Source: Enterobacter cancerogenus (GTDB lineage Bacteria; Pseudomonadota; Gammaproteobacteria; Enterobacterales; Enterobacteriaceae). Taken from it: 64,000 bases of DNA. A program made the translations under genes and the position numbers. Position 1 is the stretch's first letter; each line of letters starts with the position of its first letter. The DNA lies in contig JRUP01000031.1 of the NCBI GenBank assembly GCA_000773965.1, forward strand, positions 1 through 64,000, given 5' to 3'. Below, one piece after another: positions 28,657 to 38,735 of the stretch. The notes beneath the pieces were generated by a model. The model had not been told where the DNA came from. It did no database searches and was given only the letters and a program-made list of their open reading frames with translations.

Positions 28657-30183
28657 TCAGTGGCGACGACGAATAATCGCCAGGACGATGCCGATTAACG
28701 TCAGAATCCACACCGGCCAGATGCCTGCTTTGGCGTACGGAGTTTCACCGGTGGTGGGTGTCACCTTAGCTTCCAGTACGTCACGGGTAAACTGCGGAAT
28801 CTCTTTCTCAACGTCACCGTTCGCATTCACGACGGCAGTCACACCGTTGTTGGTGGATCGCAACAGCGGACGGCCCAGTTCCAGTGCACGCATACGCGCC
28901 ATCTGGAAATGCTGCCACGGGCCGATGGAGTGACCAAACCAGGCATCGTTAGAGACTGTCAGCAGGAAGTTGGTATTAGGACGGAAGTTGGCTCGTACCT
29001 GCTCGCCCAACACAATTTCGTAGCAGATGGCGCTGGTAAGATCATAACCCGCCACCTTCAACTGCGGCTGCACATAGGCACCACGGCTGAACGACGACAT
29101 TGGCAGATCGAAGAATGGCGCCAGCGGACGCAGCAGATCTTCCAGCGGTACAAACTCCCCGAACGGCACCAAATGGTTTTTCTGATATCGGTTATGGCTC
29201 TGATAGCTGTAAGGCTGCTCGCCACCCAGCACAATCACGGAGTTGTAATCGTGGTAGCGGTTATCCCCTTCAACGCGTGAATCGACAATCCCGGTAATTA
29301 GCGAGCTGCCGCGCTCGCGCAGTTCGGCATCCAGCGCTTTGAGGAACGGCTGCTGATTGCTTTCAAGGTCAGTAATCGCCGACTCAGGCCAGATGATGAT
29401 AGGCGCTTTGCCCATATAAGGCTGGCTGTAAGAGGTGTACACACGCAACGTATTCAGCAACTGCTGTGGGTCCCACTTCATCGACTGGGGAATGTTGCCT
29501 TGCACCATCGCCACGTCCACGCTGCGTTCCGGTAGCGGCTGATACCACTGCAACATGCGCAGTGGCCATGGCAGCAGCAACAGCGCAGCGGCGGCCACCA
29601 GGCTTTTCACCGTGCGATGATACAACGCATGCACCAGCAGACCGGCAATCACCATCAGCAGGAAAGTGATGGTTTCAACGCCCGCCAGCGGCGCAAGGCC
29701 TTTGAGCGGACCGTCGATCTGGCTGTAGCCGAACTGCAGCCACGGGAATCCGGTCAGGATCCAGCCACGCAGAAATTCGCTGATTTGCCACAATGCCGGC
29801 GCCGCCAGCACCAGACGCCACAAAGTCGCGCGTGGCCACAGGCGATTAAGTACCGCCGCGAATAGCATTGGATATATGGCGAGGTAAGCGGCCAGCAATA
29901 TCACCAGGAAGACGTTAACCGGGCCAGGCATACCACCAAAGGTGGCGATGCTGACGTAAACCCAGTTAATGCCACTGCCGAACAGACCAAAGCCCCAGAC
30001 GAAGCCAATCGCGGCGGCTTGAGGGCTGCGGCGATCCAGCAGCAACAGTTGCAGTCCCGCCAGGGAAACTAATGCGGCAGGCCAAAAATCATAGGGAGAA
30101 AAGGAAAGGGTGCCAACGGCACCCGTAATCAAAGCCAGCAGCAGGCGAACCCGCTGCTGCGAGTAGAGAGAGGCTAAAGCCAT
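28657..30183 (-). CDS. lnt: Apolipoprotein N-acyltransferase
   Basis: A 508-residue inner-membrane enzyme that adds the third acyl chain to lipoproteins, needed for their sorting by Lol. The N-terminal half holds several membrane spans; the C-terminal half is a periplasmic nitrilase-like domain with the triad Glu267 (WPESAI), Lys335 ([11 protein letters not shown]) and Cys387 (SAICYEI), the E. coli numbering. It lies 4 bases after corC, the usual pairing. Confidence 0.97.
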   Translation of the reverse strand: MALASLYSQQRVRLLLALITGAVGTLSFSPYDFWPAALVSLAGLQLLLLDRRSPQAAAIGFVWGFGLFGSGINWVYVSIATFGGMPGPVNVFLVILLAAYLAIYPMLFAAVLNRLWPRATLWRLVLAAPALWQISEFLRGWILTGFPWLQFGYSQIDGPLKGLAPLAGVETITFLLMVIAGLLVHALYHRTVKSLVAAAALLLLPWPLRMLQWYQPLPERSVDVAMVQGNIPQSMKWDPQQLLNTLRVYTSYSQPYMGKAPIIIWPESAITDLESNQQPFLKALDAELRERGSSLITGIVDSRVEGDNRYHDYNSVIVLGGEQPYSYQSHNRYQKNHLVPFGEFVPLEDLLRPLAPFFDLPMSSFSRGAYVQPQLKVAGYDLTSAICYEIVLGEQVRANFRPNTNFLLTVSNDAWFGHSIGPWQHFQMARMRALELGRPLLRSTNNGVTAVVNANGDVEKEIPQFTRDVLEAKVTPTTGETPYAKAGIWPVWILTLIGIVLAIIRRRH

Positions 30184-30187
30184 AAAA

Positions 30188-31069
30188 TTATTCGTCTTCC
30201 AGTTGCGGTTGTGGAGAATCTTCCGGAATTTTCACATGCACCTGGATGATACGGCGGCTATCGGCCATCGCGACTTTGAATTGGTAACCATCAATGTCGA
30301 TACTTTCACCGCGCGCGGGAAGGTGGCCGAATCCCTGCATCACCAGACCGCCAATGGTATCCACTTCGTCATCACTGAAGCTGGTACCAAATACCTCGTT
30401 AAAATCTTCAATCGGCGCAAGCGCCCGCACCGTGTAGGTATGGCGATTTAACTGACGGATATCACGATCTTCTTCATCGTCATACTCATCTTCAATTTCA
30501 CCCACGATCAATTCGAGGATGTCTTCAATCGTGACCAGTCCTGAAACGCCGCCAAATTCGTCAATGACGATTGCCATATGATAGCGCTGGGAACGGAACT
30601 CTTTCAGCATGCGGTCGACACGCTTACTTTCAGGCACCACCACGGCGGTGCGCAGCACTTTCTCAATGCTGAAAGGCTCAGACGCGCTGCTCATAAACGG
30701 CAGCAGGTCTTTGGCCATCAAAATGCCTTCGACGTGGTCTTTATCTTCGCTGATCACCGGGAAGCGCGAGTGGGCGGAATCAATAATGACCGCAAGGCAC
30801 TCTTCAAGGCTTTGGTTGCGTTTAAGGGTGATCATCTGGGAGCGCGGGATCATGATGTCACGCACGCGCTGCTCGGCAATATCCAGCACCCCTTCGAGCA
30901 TGTCGCGGGTGTCCTGGTCGATCAGCTCTTTTTGCTCAGAATCGCGGATCAGTCCCAGCAGCTCATCACGGTTTTTGGGTTCACCGTGAAAAAGTTGGTT
31001 AATTAACAGGGAGAAAAATCCCTTTTTACTACTGGGTGCGTCGCTGTTTTGAGAATGGTCGTCGCTCAT
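30188..31069 (-). CDS. corC: CorC (CBS-pair magnesium/cobalt transport-linked protein)
   Basis: A 293-residue cytoplasmic protein with two CBS domains ([18 protein letters not shown] and following to about 200) and a C-terminal CorC_HlyC domain. It matches E. coli YbeX/CorC. Historically linked to Mg2+/Co2+ efflux via CorA; newer work ties YbeX to ribosome metabolism, in keeping with ybeY next door. Start chosen at [10 protein letters not shown] to match E. coli; the extra 16 upstream codons lack support. Confidence 0.94.
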   Translation of the reverse strand: MSDDHSQNSDAPSSKKGFFSLLINQLFHGEPKNRDELLGLIRDSEQKELIDQDTRDMLEGVLDIAEQRVRDIMIPRSQMITLKRNQSLEECLAVIIDSAHSRFPVISEDKDHVEGILMAKDLLPFMSSASEPFSIEKVLRTAVVVPESKRVDRMLKEFRSQRYHMAIVIDEFGGVSGLVTIEDILELIVGEIEDEYDDEEDRDIRQLNRHTYTVRALAPIEDFNEVFGTSFSDDEVDTIGGLVMQGFGHLPARGESIDIDGYQFKVAMADSRRIIQVHVKIPEDSPQPQLEDE

Positions 31070-31153
31070 GGCGTTTTTATTTCGTTCTCTCTGGTGAGGG
31101 AAAGGAACTGCTGGCATCCGCGCCAGCAGCGCAATAACCTGAACCTAAGGGGA

Positions 31154-31627
31154 TCAGGCGTCTTCTTTCTCCGAAATGTACGGGTCAGGATAACCAAGAG
31201 CAAGCATTATCTCGGTCTCCAGCGCCTCCATTTCTTCGGCTTCTTCATCTTCAATATGGTCATAGCCCAGCAGGTGTAGCGTACCGTGGACTACCATATG
31301 CGCCCAGTGGGCTTCAACGGTTTTGCCTTGTTCTTCCGCTTCTTGCTCAACAACCTGACGACAAATAATCAGGTCGCCCAGCAGTGGCAGCTCAATCCCG
31401 GGGGGCGCTTCAAACGGGAAAGAGAGCACGTTGGTCGGCTTATCCTTACCGCGATAAGTCAGATTAAGCTCATGACTCTCGGCTTCATCCACCAGACGGA
31501 TGGTCACTTCACTTTCCGGCTGGAAAGGCGTTACAGCGGCTTCGAGCCAGCGTTGGAAAGCGGGTTCGGCTGGCAGGCCATTTTCATCGGCACAGGCCAA
31601 CTGTAAATCTAAAATCACCGCGCTCAT
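31154..31627 (-). CDS. ybeY: Endoribonuclease YbeY
   Basis: A 157-residue zinc endoribonuclease needed for 16S rRNA 3'-end maturation and late ribosome quality control. The HxxxHxxxxxH motif is intact: His114, His118 and His124 in [11 protein letters not shown]. It overlaps the phoL stop by one base (TAATG), giving translational coupling. Confidence 0.97.
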   Translation of the reverse strand: MSAVILDLQLACADENGLPAEPAFQRWLEAAVTPFQPESEVTIRLVDEAESHELNLTYRGKDKPTNVLSFPFEAPPGIELPLLGDLIICRQVVEQEAEEQGKTVEAHWAHMVVHGTLHLLGYDHIEDEEAEEMEALETEIMLALGYPDPYISEKEDA

Positions 31628-32715
31628 TAAGGCTCCTGCGGGCTGGTTGGGGTAGCTAGTTGAGACGCCAGCGCTTCACGCTTGCGCTCTTCTGCCAGTT
31701 TATCACGGCGTTTCTGGTCGGCTTCTTCCCATGCTTCATAAGCATTCACGATGCGTGCGACAACCGGATGACGCACCACGTCTTCGCTGTGGAAAAAGTT
31801 AAAGCTGATTTCATCAACTTCCGCCAATACCTCAATGGCATGGCGCAGGCCGGATTTGGTGCTGCGTGGCAGGTCAATCTGCGTCACGTCACCGGTGATC
31901 ACCGCTTTGGAGTTGAAGCCGATACGGGTCAGGAACATCTTCATCTGCTCGATGGTGGTGTTCTGACTTTCATCGAGAATCACAAAGGCGTCATTGAGTG
32001 TGCGGCCGCGCATGTAAGCGAGCGGAGCCACTTCAATGACATTGCGCTCCATCAACTTTTCCACGCGCTCAAAGCCGAGCATTTCAAACAAGGCATCGTA
32101 GAGCGGACGCAGGTAAGGATCGACTTTCTGGCTCAGGTCACCCGGCAGGAAGCCCAGTTTTTCACCGGCCTCTACCGCAGGACGCGTCAGCAGAATACGG
32201 CGGATTTCCTGACGTTCCAGGGCATCAACGGCAGCGGCCACCGCCAGATAGGTTTTACCGGTACCGGCTGGACCCACACCGAAGGTGATGTCATGGTCGA
32301 GGATATTAGCCACATACTGCGCCTGGTTGGGCGTACGAGGTTTAATCACACCGCGCTTGGTTTTGATGTGAATCGCCTTACCAAACTCCGGCACGCTTTC
32401 GGCGGTTTGCTCCAGTACACGGCTCTCTTTGATCGCCAGATGCACCTGGTCCGGTTCAATATCCGGAATCTGACCACGCACAGGCGCGGTGCTCACGTAC
32501 AGGTCACGCAGAATATTAATAGCTGCGTCAACGCTGAGCGATCGGCCCACCAGTTTGAAGTGATTGTCCCGGCGATTGATTTCGACACCGAGACGTTTTT
32601 CCAGCTGCTTCACATTGTCATCAAACGGACCGCACAGGCTCATCAGTCGGCGGTTATCTGCCGGTTCAAGGGCGATTTCACGAGTTTCGATATTCAAATG
32701 AATCCTTTGGGTCAC
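31627..32715 (-). CDS. phoL: PhoH-like ATPase PhoL (YbeZ)
   Basis: A 362-residue protein with an N-terminal KH-like segment and a PhoH ATPase domain: Walker A GPAGTGKT (148-155) and Walker [11 protein letters not shown]. YbeZ interacts with YbeY in E. coli and is thought to act as an RNA-linked NTPase in rRNA processing. It lies upstream of ybeY and 188 bases downstream of miaB. Confidence 0.95.
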   Translation of the reverse strand: MTQRIHLNIETREIALEPADNRRLMSLCGPFDDNVKQLEKRLGVEINRRDNHFKLVGRSLSVDAAINILRDLYVSTAPVRGQIPDIEPDQVHLAIKESRVLEQTAESVPEFGKAIHIKTKRGVIKPRTPNQAQYVANILDHDITFGVGPAGTGKTYLAVAAAVDALERQEIRRILLTRPAVEAGEKLGFLPGDLSQKVDPYLRPLYDALFEMLGFERVEKLMERNVIEVAPLAYMRGRTLNDAFVILDESQNTTIEQMKMFLTRIGFNSKAVITGDVTQIDLPRSTKSGLRHAIEVLAEVDEISFNFFHSEDVVRHPVVARIVNAYEAWEEADQKRRDKLAEERKREALASQLATPTSPQEP

Positions 32716-32903
32716 TCAGGGCCAGTTGAAGAAGGTGTATCCAATGCTTCATCACAGACATAAGCATCTATACGGAATTATTTATGGGGCAAGGCCCGGC
32801 TGCAAGTTACAGAAGCGATATTTGGGCGTTGCAGGTGGAATGCAAGGGGCACGGGATGAAACAGGCGGCAGCACCTTGTGCACTGCCGCGCAAAGTTGGA
32901 GTA

Positions 32904-34328
32904 TCAAGGCTGGTAAAGACCGACACCGATGTCATTTTCACGGCGCGTGCGGGCTATCACCGCATCGGGGCTGAGGCTGACACGCAATGCCATTTCATCT
33001 TCAGTGCGGCTCAGTTTGCCACGCAGCGAGTTGGCATGGACATCAACAATTTCCACGTCAACAAACTTACCGATCATCTCAACGGGCGCTTCGAAGTTTA
33101 CCACGCGGTTGTTGTCGGTGCGTCCGGTCAGTTCCATGACATTTTTACGTGAGATGCCTTCTACCAGCACACGCTGTGTGGTGCCGAGCATGCGGCGGCT
33201 CCACGCCATCGCCTGCTGATTGAGGCGATCCTGCAGAATATACAGGCGCTGCTTTTTCTCTTCTTCCGAAACATCGTCAGGCAAATCAGCGGCAGGCGTA
33301 CCCGGACGGGCCGAGTAGATAAAGCTGAAGCTGACATCGAAATTCACGTCGCCCACCAGTTTCATGGTCTGCTCAAAATCCTGCTGCGTTTCGCCAGGGA
33401 AACCAATGATGAAATCTGAACTCATCTGAATATCAGGACGTGCTTTCTGCAGTTTGCGGACGATGGCTTTATATTCCAGCGCGGTGTGCGCACGCTTCAT
33501 CAGCGTCAGGATACGATCGGCACCGCTCTGAACGGGCAAGTGCAGGAAGCTCGCCAGCTCTGGCGTGTCACGGTAGACATCAATAATGTCATCAGTGAAT
33601 TCAATCGGATGGCTGGTGGTAAAGCGGATGCGGTCGATGCCATCAATGGCCGCCACCAGACGCAACAGTTCCGCGAAGCTGCAGAGCTGGTCATCAAAGG
33701 TCGTGCCGCGATAAGCGTTGACGTTTTGGCCCAGTAAGTTAACTTCTCGCACGCCCTGCGCAGCCAGTTGCGCGATTTCCAACAGAATATCGTCACATGG
33801 ACGGCTCACTTCCTCGCCTCGGGTGTAAGGCACCACGCAGAAAGTACAGTATTTGTTACAGCCTTCCATAATGGAGACAAAGGCCGTCGGGCCTTCTGCA
33901 CGCGGTTCTGGCAGACGGTCAAATTTCTCGATTTCCGGGAAGCTGATGTCAATCACCGGGCTTTTCGTCCCGCGCACCTGATTCAGCATCTCTGGCAAGC
34001 GATGCAGCGTCTGTGGACCAAATACAATATCCACGCAATTGGCGCGTTCACGCAGACGTTCACCTTCCTGCGAAGCGACACAGCCGCCGACGCCAATAAT
34101 CACGTCAGGATTTATTGCTTTCAATTTCTTCCAGCGTCCTAACAGCGCGAAAACCTTCTCCTGCGCCTTCTCACGGATCGAGCAGGTGTTGAGCAGCAGG
34201 ACATCCGCCTCTTCAGCGTCCTCGGTCAGGGTGTAACCGTGCGTGCTGTTCAGCAGATCGGCCATCTTTGATGAATCGTACTCATTCATCTGACAGCCCC
34301 AGGTTTTAATATGCAGTTTTTTGGTCAT
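32904..34328 (-). CDS. miaB: tRNA-2-methylthio-N6-isopentenyladenosine synthase
   Basis: A 474-residue methylthiotransferase that adds the 2-methylthio group to i6A37 of tRNAs reading U-starting codons. Auxiliary-cluster cysteines are Cys12, Cys49 and Cys83; radical-SAM cysteines are Cys157, Cys161 and Cys164 (CNKYCTFC). A C-terminal TRAM domain is present. The ATG giving [12 protein letters not shown] matches E. coli exactly in length; a frame reaching 34403 was rejected. It diverges from ubiF. Confidence 0.97.
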   Translation of the reverse strand: MTKKLHIKTWGCQMNEYDSSKMADLLNSTHGYTLTEDAEEADVLLLNTCSIREKAQEKVFALLGRWKKLKAINPDVIIGVGGCVASQEGERLRERANCVDIVFGPQTLHRLPEMLNQVRGTKSPVIDISFPEIEKFDRLPEPRAEGPTAFVSIMEGCNKYCTFCVVPYTRGEEVSRPCDDILLEIAQLAAQGVREVNLLGQNVNAYRGTTFDDQLCSFAELLRLVAAIDGIDRIRFTTSHPIEFTDDIIDVYRDTPELASFLHLPVQSGADRILTLMKRAHTALEYKAIVRKLQKARPDIQMSSDFIIGFPGETQQDFEQTMKLVGDVNFDVSFSFIYSARPGTPAADLPDDVSEEEKKQRLYILQDRLNQQAMAWSRRMLGTTQRVLVEGISRKNVMELTGRTDNNRVVNFEAPVEMIGKFVDVEIVDVHANSLRGKLSRTEDEMALRVSLSPDAVIARTRRENDIGVGLYQP

Positions 34329-34497
34329 CGAACTAGCCATTGATTCAGAGCAGGGAAGTGCAGGGCGCGTATTGTAATGCTTTGCTGCTGTTGTGACCAG
34401 CACAGCAGGGCCTGAGATTGTGCAGCAAATTTCCGGTACACTTTATCTATCAACGTGATGACGTGAGCTATCACGGCAAGCAGAAGGATTAGAGTCA

Positions 34498-35670
34498 ATG
34501 CAGGATTCACATTTTGATGTGGTGGTGGTGGGCGGCGGTATGGTGGGTGCGGCGCTGGCCTGTGGCCTGGCACAGCAGCAATTTCGTGTGGCGGTGATTG
34601 AACGCGCCGAGCCCGCTGCGTTTGATGCAGAAAGCCCGCCCGATGTCCGCATTTCCGCGATTGGAGCCTCGTCGGTAGCACTGCTGCGTCAGTTGAATGT
34701 GTGGGAACGCGTGCTGGAGATGCGCTGTGCGCCTTATCGCAAGCTCGAAACCTGGGAGTGGCAAAGTGCACATGTGACCTTTGATGCTGCCTCGCTGGGC
34801 TTGCCAGAGCTGGGATATATGGTGGAAAACAGCGTGCTGCAACGTGCGCTGTGGGAAAAGATGCAGGAAGAGGGGATCACGCTGATTTGTCCCGCCAGCC
34901 TGCAGCAGCTTCAATCGCATCGTGGCGGCTGGCAGGTCCAGCTGGATAATGGTACCACGCTGGATACGCGGCTGGTGGTTGGCGCGGATGGCGCCAACTC
35001 GCGCGTGCGCCAGCTGGCGGGAATTGGCGTGCGTGGCTGGCAATACGCGCAGTCCTGCATGCTGATTAGCGTCGAATGTGAGCATGATGCGGGGGATTCG
35101 ACCTGGCAGCAATTTACGCCAGAGGGGCCACGTGCTTTTCTGCCGCTGTTTGATCGCCACGCTTCTCTGGTGTGGTATGACGCACCGGCGCGTATTCGCC
35201 AGCTACAGGCGTTGCCATTGTCACAGCTTGAAAAAGAGATTCACGCCCATTTCCCGGCACGCGTTGGGCGGGTTCAGGTCAAGAAAGCAGCCTCATTCCC
35301 GTTGGTTCGTCGCCACGCTACGCGCTATGTTTTGCCGGGATTGGCGCTGGTGGGTGATGCAGCACACACCATCAATCCCCTTGCCGGACAGGGCGTAAAC
35401 CTCGGGTATCGCGATGTTGATGCGTTGATCCATACGTTGGTGGAGGCGCGCAGCCAGGCTCAGTTTTGGTCATCGGATGCGGTGTTACAGCGTTATCATC
35501 GTCAACGCTATAAAGATAATTTGCTGATGCAGGGGGGAATGGATCTGTTCTATTTTGCCTTCAGCAATACGCTTTCACCGCTGCGATTTGCACGAAATCT
35601 GGGGTTGATCGCGGCGGAGAATGCCGGAGCGTTGAAACGTAAGGCGCTGAAGTACGCGTTGGGCTTGTAG
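34498..35670 (+). CDS. ubiF: 3-demethoxyubiquinol 3-hydroxylase
   Basis: A 390-residue flavin-dependent hydroxylase of ubiquinone biosynthesis (adds the C6/C5-region hydroxyl late in the pathway). FAD motifs: VVVGGGMVGAALACGLA near the N-terminus and GDAAHTINPLAGQGVNLG in the C-terminal half. Its stop is followed by a strong bidirectional terminator shared with the converging tRNA operon. Same location as in E. coli. Confidence 0.95.
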   Translation: MQDSHFDVVVVGGGMVGAALACGLAQQQFRVAVIERAEPAAFDAESPPDVRISAIGASSVALLRQLNVWERVLEMRCAPYRKLETWEWQSAHVTFDAASLGLPELGYMVENSVLQRALWEKMQEEGITLICPASLQQLQSHRGGWQVQLDNGTTLDTRLVVGADGANSRVRQLAGIGVRGWQYAQSCMLISVECEHDAGDSTWQQFTPEGPRAFLPLFDRHASLVWYDAPARIRQLQALPLSQLEKEIHAHFPARVGRVQVKKAASFPLVRRHATRYVLPGLALVGDAAHTINPLAGQGVNLGYRDVDALIHTLVEARSQAQFWSSDAVLQRYHRQRYKDNLLMQGGMDLFYFAFSNTLSPLRFARNLGLIAAENAGALKRKALKYALGL

Positions 35671-35719
35671 GTGACAGAGCGTCGCAGGGCGCTCCTGGCA
35701 TTTTCCCGGATGCAGAAAA

Positions 35720-35749
35720 CAATAAAGCCCGCAAAAGCGGGCTTTATTG
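35720..35749. terminator. Bidirectional terminator of ubiF and the tRNA operon
   Basis: A 13-bp perfect stem CAATAAAGCCCGC/GCGGGCTTTATTG with an AAAA loop, placed between the ubiF stop and the last tRNA. Its lower stem supplies short A/T runs on both strands. Distal T-tracts are short, but the stem is very stable. Confidence 0.85.
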
Positions 35750-35756
35750 TGCAATT

Positions 35757-35831
35757 TGGCTGGGGTGCAGGGATTCGAACCCCGGAATGCTGGTATCAGA
35801 AACCAGAGCCTTACCGCTTGGCGACACCCCA
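35757..35831 (-). tRNA. tRNA-Gln (CUG), copy 3
   Basis: A 75-base cloverleaf on the minus strand beginning TGGGGTGTCGCC and ending CCCCAGCCA with encoded CCA. The anticodon loop TTCTGAT gives anticodon CTG (reads CAG). T-loop GTTCGAATC is intact. Last gene of the operon; 3' to it lies the terminator. Confidence 0.97.
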
Positions 35832-35858
35832 ATAATGCGTTTTCAAATTGTCTTTAAT

Positions 35859-35933
35859 TGGCTGGGGTGCAGGGATTCGAACCCCGGAATGCTGGTATCA
35901 GAAACCAGAGCCTTACCGCTTGGCGACACCCCA
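35859..35933 (-). tRNA. tRNA-Gln (CUG), copy 2
   Basis: Sequence identical to the neighbouring CUG glutamine tRNA genes: acceptor TGGGGTG pairing with CACCCCA, anticodon CTG, encoded CCA. A 27-base spacer separates it from copy 3. Confidence 0.97.
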
Positions 35934-35962
35934 ATTAATGGCGTTACAAATTATCTTTAATA

Positions 35963-36037
35963 TGGCTGGGGTGCAGGGATTCGAACCCCGGAATGCTGGT
36001 ATCAGAAACCAGAGCCTTACCGCTTGGCGACACCCCA
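35963..36037 (-). tRNA. tRNA-Gln (CUG), copy 1
   Basis: Third identical CUG glutamine tRNA, 75 bases with encoded CCA. The corresponding E. coli operon carries only two such genes (glnV, glnX), so one copy here is extra. Spacers between copies share similar TTAAT-rich sequence, consistent with tandem duplication. Confidence 0.97.
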
Positions 36038-36043
36038 AAAATT

Positions 36044-36120
36044 TGGTGGCTACGACGGGATTTGAACCTGTGACCCCATCATTATGAGTGATGTGCTCTA
36101 ACCAGCTGAGCTACGTAGCC
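36044..36120 (-). tRNA. metU: tRNA-Met (CAU), elongator, metU-type
   Basis: A 77-base gene starting GGCTACGTAGCTCAG and ending with encoded CCA; anticodon loop CTCATAA gives CAT. It differs from the E. coli metT/metU elongator methionine tRNA at only a couple of positions. It begins 6 bases upstream of the first CUG glutamine tRNA. Confidence 0.97.
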
Positions 36121-36148
36121 TGAGTTTACTGCTTACTACATCCGATAA

Positions 36149-36223
36149 TGGCTGGGATACCTGGATTCGAACCAGGGAATGCCGGTATCAAAAACCGGTG
36201 CCTTACCGCTTGGCGATATCCCA
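36149..36223 (-). tRNA. glnW: tRNA-Gln (UUG), copy 2
   Basis: A 75-base tRNA with anticodon loop TTTTGAT, anticodon TTG (reads CAA), encoded CCA. It differs from the other UUG copy in the acceptor stem (TGGGATA rather than TGGGGTA) with a compensating change on the 3' side (TATCCCA), so the stem stays paired. Confidence 0.96.
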
Positions 36224-36257
36224 TTTGTCGACTCGCATCCACGAGTAAATATCGGAT

Positions 36258-36332
36258 TGGCTGGGGTACCTGGATTCGAACCAGGGAATGCCGGTATCAA
36301 AAACCGGTGCCTTACCGCTTGGCGATACCCCA
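36258..36332 (-). tRNA. glnU: tRNA-Gln (UUG), copy 1
   Basis: A 75-base UUG glutamine tRNA, acceptor TGGGGTA/TACCCCA, encoded CCA. Occupies the glnU position of the E. coli operon. Confidence 0.97.
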
Positions 36333-36353
36333 TCCGGCTGCCGAAGACTGAAA

Positions 36354-36438
36354 TGGTGCGGGAGGCGAGACTTGAACTCGCACACCTTGCGGCGCCAGAA
36401 CCTAAATCTGGTGCGTCTACCAATTTCGCCACTCCCGC
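36354..36438 (-). tRNA. leuW: tRNA-Leu (UAG)
   Basis: An 85-base class II tRNA with a long variable arm, starting GCGGGAGTGGCG and ending with encoded CCA; anticodon loop TTTAGGT gives TAG (reads CUN, mainly CUA/CUG). Same place as E. coli leuW. Confidence 0.97.
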
Positions 36439-36445
36439 GAAAAGA

Positions 36446-36522
36446 TGGTGGCTACGACGGGATTTGAACCTGTGACCCCATCATTATGAGTGATGTGCTC
36501 TAACCAGCTGAGCTACGTAGCC
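36446..36522 (-). tRNA. metT: tRNA-Met (CAU), elongator, metT-type
   Basis: First gene of the operon; a 77-base elongator methionine tRNA identical to the second methionine copy in this operon. Promoter with -35 TTGACG and -10 CATAAT lies about 40-70 bases upstream. Confidence 0.97.
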
Positions 36523-36560
36523 ATCTTTTTTCGCTAACCTTCATCGGCGTTGCGGGGCGC

Positions 36561-36589
36561 ATTATGCGTATTGAGCTTTGTAGCGTCAA
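36561..36589 (-). promoter_or_regulatory. Promoter of the tRNA operon
   Basis: On the minus strand TTGACG (-35), a 17-base spacer and CATAAT (-10) are followed by a GC-rich discriminator GCGCCCCGC. This is the signature of a strong, stringently controlled stable-RNA promoter. Confidence 0.85.
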
Positions 36590-36693
36590 CAAGTTTTTTG
36601 TCGTTTTTTGCCTTAAAACGCCTGTTTGACTGGCTTGTAACCAGGGTGGCGATTTATTCAGCAGTTTTCTGTCGTCACATCGACGATGAAAAC

Positions 36694-36718
36694 AAAAAGG
36701 GGCCTTTACAGACCCCTT
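36694..36718 (-). terminator. asnB terminator
   Basis: On the minus strand AAGGGG/CCCCTT with a 10-nt loop is followed by TTTTTG. It lies about 20 bases after the asnB stop. Confidence 0.75.
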
Positions 36719-36737
36719 ATCTTACTCATTCACAAGC

Positions 36738-38405
36738 TTATTTGTAGGCGGACTGATGCACACCGACAGCACGACCAGATGGGTCATCCATGTTCTTGAA
36801 GGCTTCATCCCACTCAATCGCTTTGGCCGATGAACAGGCAACAGATGGACCGCCCGGAACACACTCTGCTGCACTGGCAATCGGGAACAGCTCTTCAAAG
36901 ATTTCGCGGTACAAATACGCTTCTTTCGAGTTCGGCGTGTTGTACGGGAAACGGAAGTGTGCGGTAGACAACTGCTGATCGGTGATCTGCTTCGCGGCCA
37001 CTTCTTTCAGGCTATCGATCCAGCTGTAGCCTACGCCATCAGAGAACTGCTCTTTCTGACGCCATGCCACGCTTTCCGGCAGGTAAGAAGAGAAGCATTC
37101 ACGCAGAATGTGTTTCTCCATTTTGCCGTTGCTGCCGCACATTTTGTCTTCCGGGTTGATGCGCATCGCCACATCAAGGAATTTCTTGTCGAGGAACGGT
37201 ACGCGCGCTTCAACGCCCCATGCCGACATCGCTTTGTTGGCACGCGCACAGTCAAACATGTGCAGCGCCAGCAGTTTACGCACGTTCTCTTCGTGGAATT
37301 CCTGAGCGTTAGGTGCTTTGTGGAAATACAGGTAACCACCAAACACTTCGTCCGCACCTTCACCAGACAGCACCATTTTGATGCCCATCGCCTTGATTTT
37401 ACGCGACATCAAATACATCGGCGTAGAGGCGCGAATGGTGGTGACGTCATAGGTTTCGATGTGGTAAATCACATCGCGAATCGCATCCAGACCTTCCTGC
37501 ACGGTGAAGTGGATTTCATGGTGCACAGTACCCAGATGCTCAGCCACGGATTTAGCGGCTTTCAAATCGGGTGAACCTTCCAGACCGACAGCAAAGGAGT
37601 GCAGCTGTGGCCACCAGGCATCACTTTTATCTTCATCTTCCACACGTTTCGCGGCGAAGCGCTTGGTCACGGCAGAGATGATGGAGGAGTCGAGGCCGCC
37701 AGACAGCAGCACGCCATAAGGCACGTCAGACATCAGGTGGCTTTTCACTGACTCTTCCAGCGCATGCTTCAGGCCCGCAGCGTCAGTGGTGTTCTCGGCA
37801 ACGGCAGAGAAATCCATCCAGTCACGCTGCCAGTAACGGCGGATTTCGCCATCGCTGCTGCACAGGAAGCTTCCCGGCGGGAATTCTTTGATGGTGCGGC
37901 AAACCGGCACCAGCGCTTTCATTTCAGAGGCGACAAACAGGTTGCCGTGCTCATCGTTGCCCATGTACAGCGGGATAATCCCGATGTGGTCACGGCCAAT
38001 CAGATACTGCTGCTTAACGCTGTCCCACAGAATAAAGGCGAACATACCTTGCAGATCATCGAGGAAATCGAGACCTTTTTCCTGGTACAGCGCGAGGATC
38101 ACTTCGCAGTCAGAACCGGTCTGAAACGCATAACGATCGCTCAGTTCAGCACGCAAAGCCTGATGGTTATAGATCTCACCGTTCACGGCCAGTACGTGGG
38201 TGTGGTCAGCGTTGTACAGCGGCTGTGCGCCGTTGTTGACGTCAACAATCGACAGGCGCTCATGCACCAGAATGGCTTTGTCATCGGCATACACGCCAGA
38301 CCAATCCGGTCCACGGTGACGCATCAGACGGGAACACTCCAGCGCTTTCTTGCGCAGTTCAACAGGATCGGATTTCAGATCCAGCACACCAAAAATCGAA
38401 CACAT
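36738..38405 (-). CDS. asnB: Asparagine synthetase B (glutamine-hydrolysing)
   Basis: A 555-residue enzyme making asparagine from aspartate, ATP and glutamine. The N-terminal glutaminase domain starts with catalytic Cys2 (MCSIFGVLDL) after Met removal; the C-terminal synthetase domain carries the PP-loop LSGGLDSS and YLMSRKIKAMGIKMVLSGEGADE. Length equals the E. coli enzyme within one residue. It has its own terminator; nagD lies upstream on the same strand beyond 330 bases. Confidence 0.97.
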   Translation of the reverse strand: MCSIFGVLDLKSDPVELRKKALECSRLMRHRGPDWSGVYADDKAILVHERLSIVDVNNGAQPLYNADHTHVLAVNGEIYNHQALRAELSDRYAFQTGSDCEVILALYQEKGLDFLDDLQGMFAFILWDSVKQQYLIGRDHIGIIPLYMGNDEHGNLFVASEMKALVPVCRTIKEFPPGSFLCSSDGEIRRYWQRDWMDFSAVAENTTDAAGLKHALEESVKSHLMSDVPYGVLLSGGLDSSIISAVTKRFAAKRVEDEDKSDAWWPQLHSFAVGLEGSPDLKAAKSVAEHLGTVHHEIHFTVQEGLDAIRDVIYHIETYDVTTIRASTPMYLMSRKIKAMGIKMVLSGEGADEVFGGYLYFHKAPNAQEFHEENVRKLLALHMFDCARANKAMSAWGVEARVPFLDKKFLDVAMRINPEDKMCGSNGKMEKHILRECFSSYLPESVAWRQKEQFSDGVGYSWIDSLKEVAAKQITDQQLSTAHFRFPYNTPNSKEAYLYREIFEELFPIASAAECVPGGPSVACSSAKAIEWDEAFKNMDDPSGRAVGVHQSAYK

Positions 38406-38735
38406 AACTGACTCCTGATCTCACCTTGCGGCGATGTTATTTCTACGTTTGTCCGGCAGCCTTGACTGCGTGATGTATAAGAAAATGCGCTATCTGGTGG
38501 TGTTAACGCAAGTTAAATTGCGATCTTTTGATAAAAAGATTGTTGTGATGGCTTAAAAATTGAATTTCATCTAATAGAATATCAATTAAATTAGATGGCA
38601 TCTAATGAATTGGCGTTTTGGATGATTTCCTGCGCAATTAACGGTGCACAAAATCATAATAAAGGGATGTAAAAACAAACGCCCTGCTCACACGACGTGC
38701 GGGCAGGGCGATAAGTAAATGCGATAAGAGAAGGT
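38406..38735. other. asnB-nagD intergenic region
   Basis: It contains the asnB leader and promoter region, an AT-rich stretch around 38555-38610 with repeated ATCTAAT-like words (TCATCTAATAGAAT, GGCATCTAATGAATT), and the nag operon terminator at its right edge. No gene recognised. Confidence 0.5.
38671..38710 (-). terminator. nagBACD operon terminator
   Basis: A 14-bp imperfect stem (CGCCCTGC outer part perfect) with a GTC loop, followed on the minus strand by TTTGTTTTTAC, 26 bases after the nagD stop. Confidence 0.85.

Noticed and set aside
31660..32763. Long plus-strand open frame opposite phoL
   Set aside because: It mirrors the phoL coding strand, has no ribosome site or family similarity, and phoL itself is a clear homologue. 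An antisense shadow of codon bias.
32716..32903. Possible gene between phoL and miaB
   Set aside because: The frames crossing the gap run into the coding regions on the wrong strand and lack ribosome sites; the gap is treated as leader/promoter DNA.
35848..36475. Several overlapping short frames across the tRNA cluster
   Set aside because: They are translations of repeated tRNA sequence (GFEPGNAGI-like repeats) in the antisense direction, a well-known false positive.
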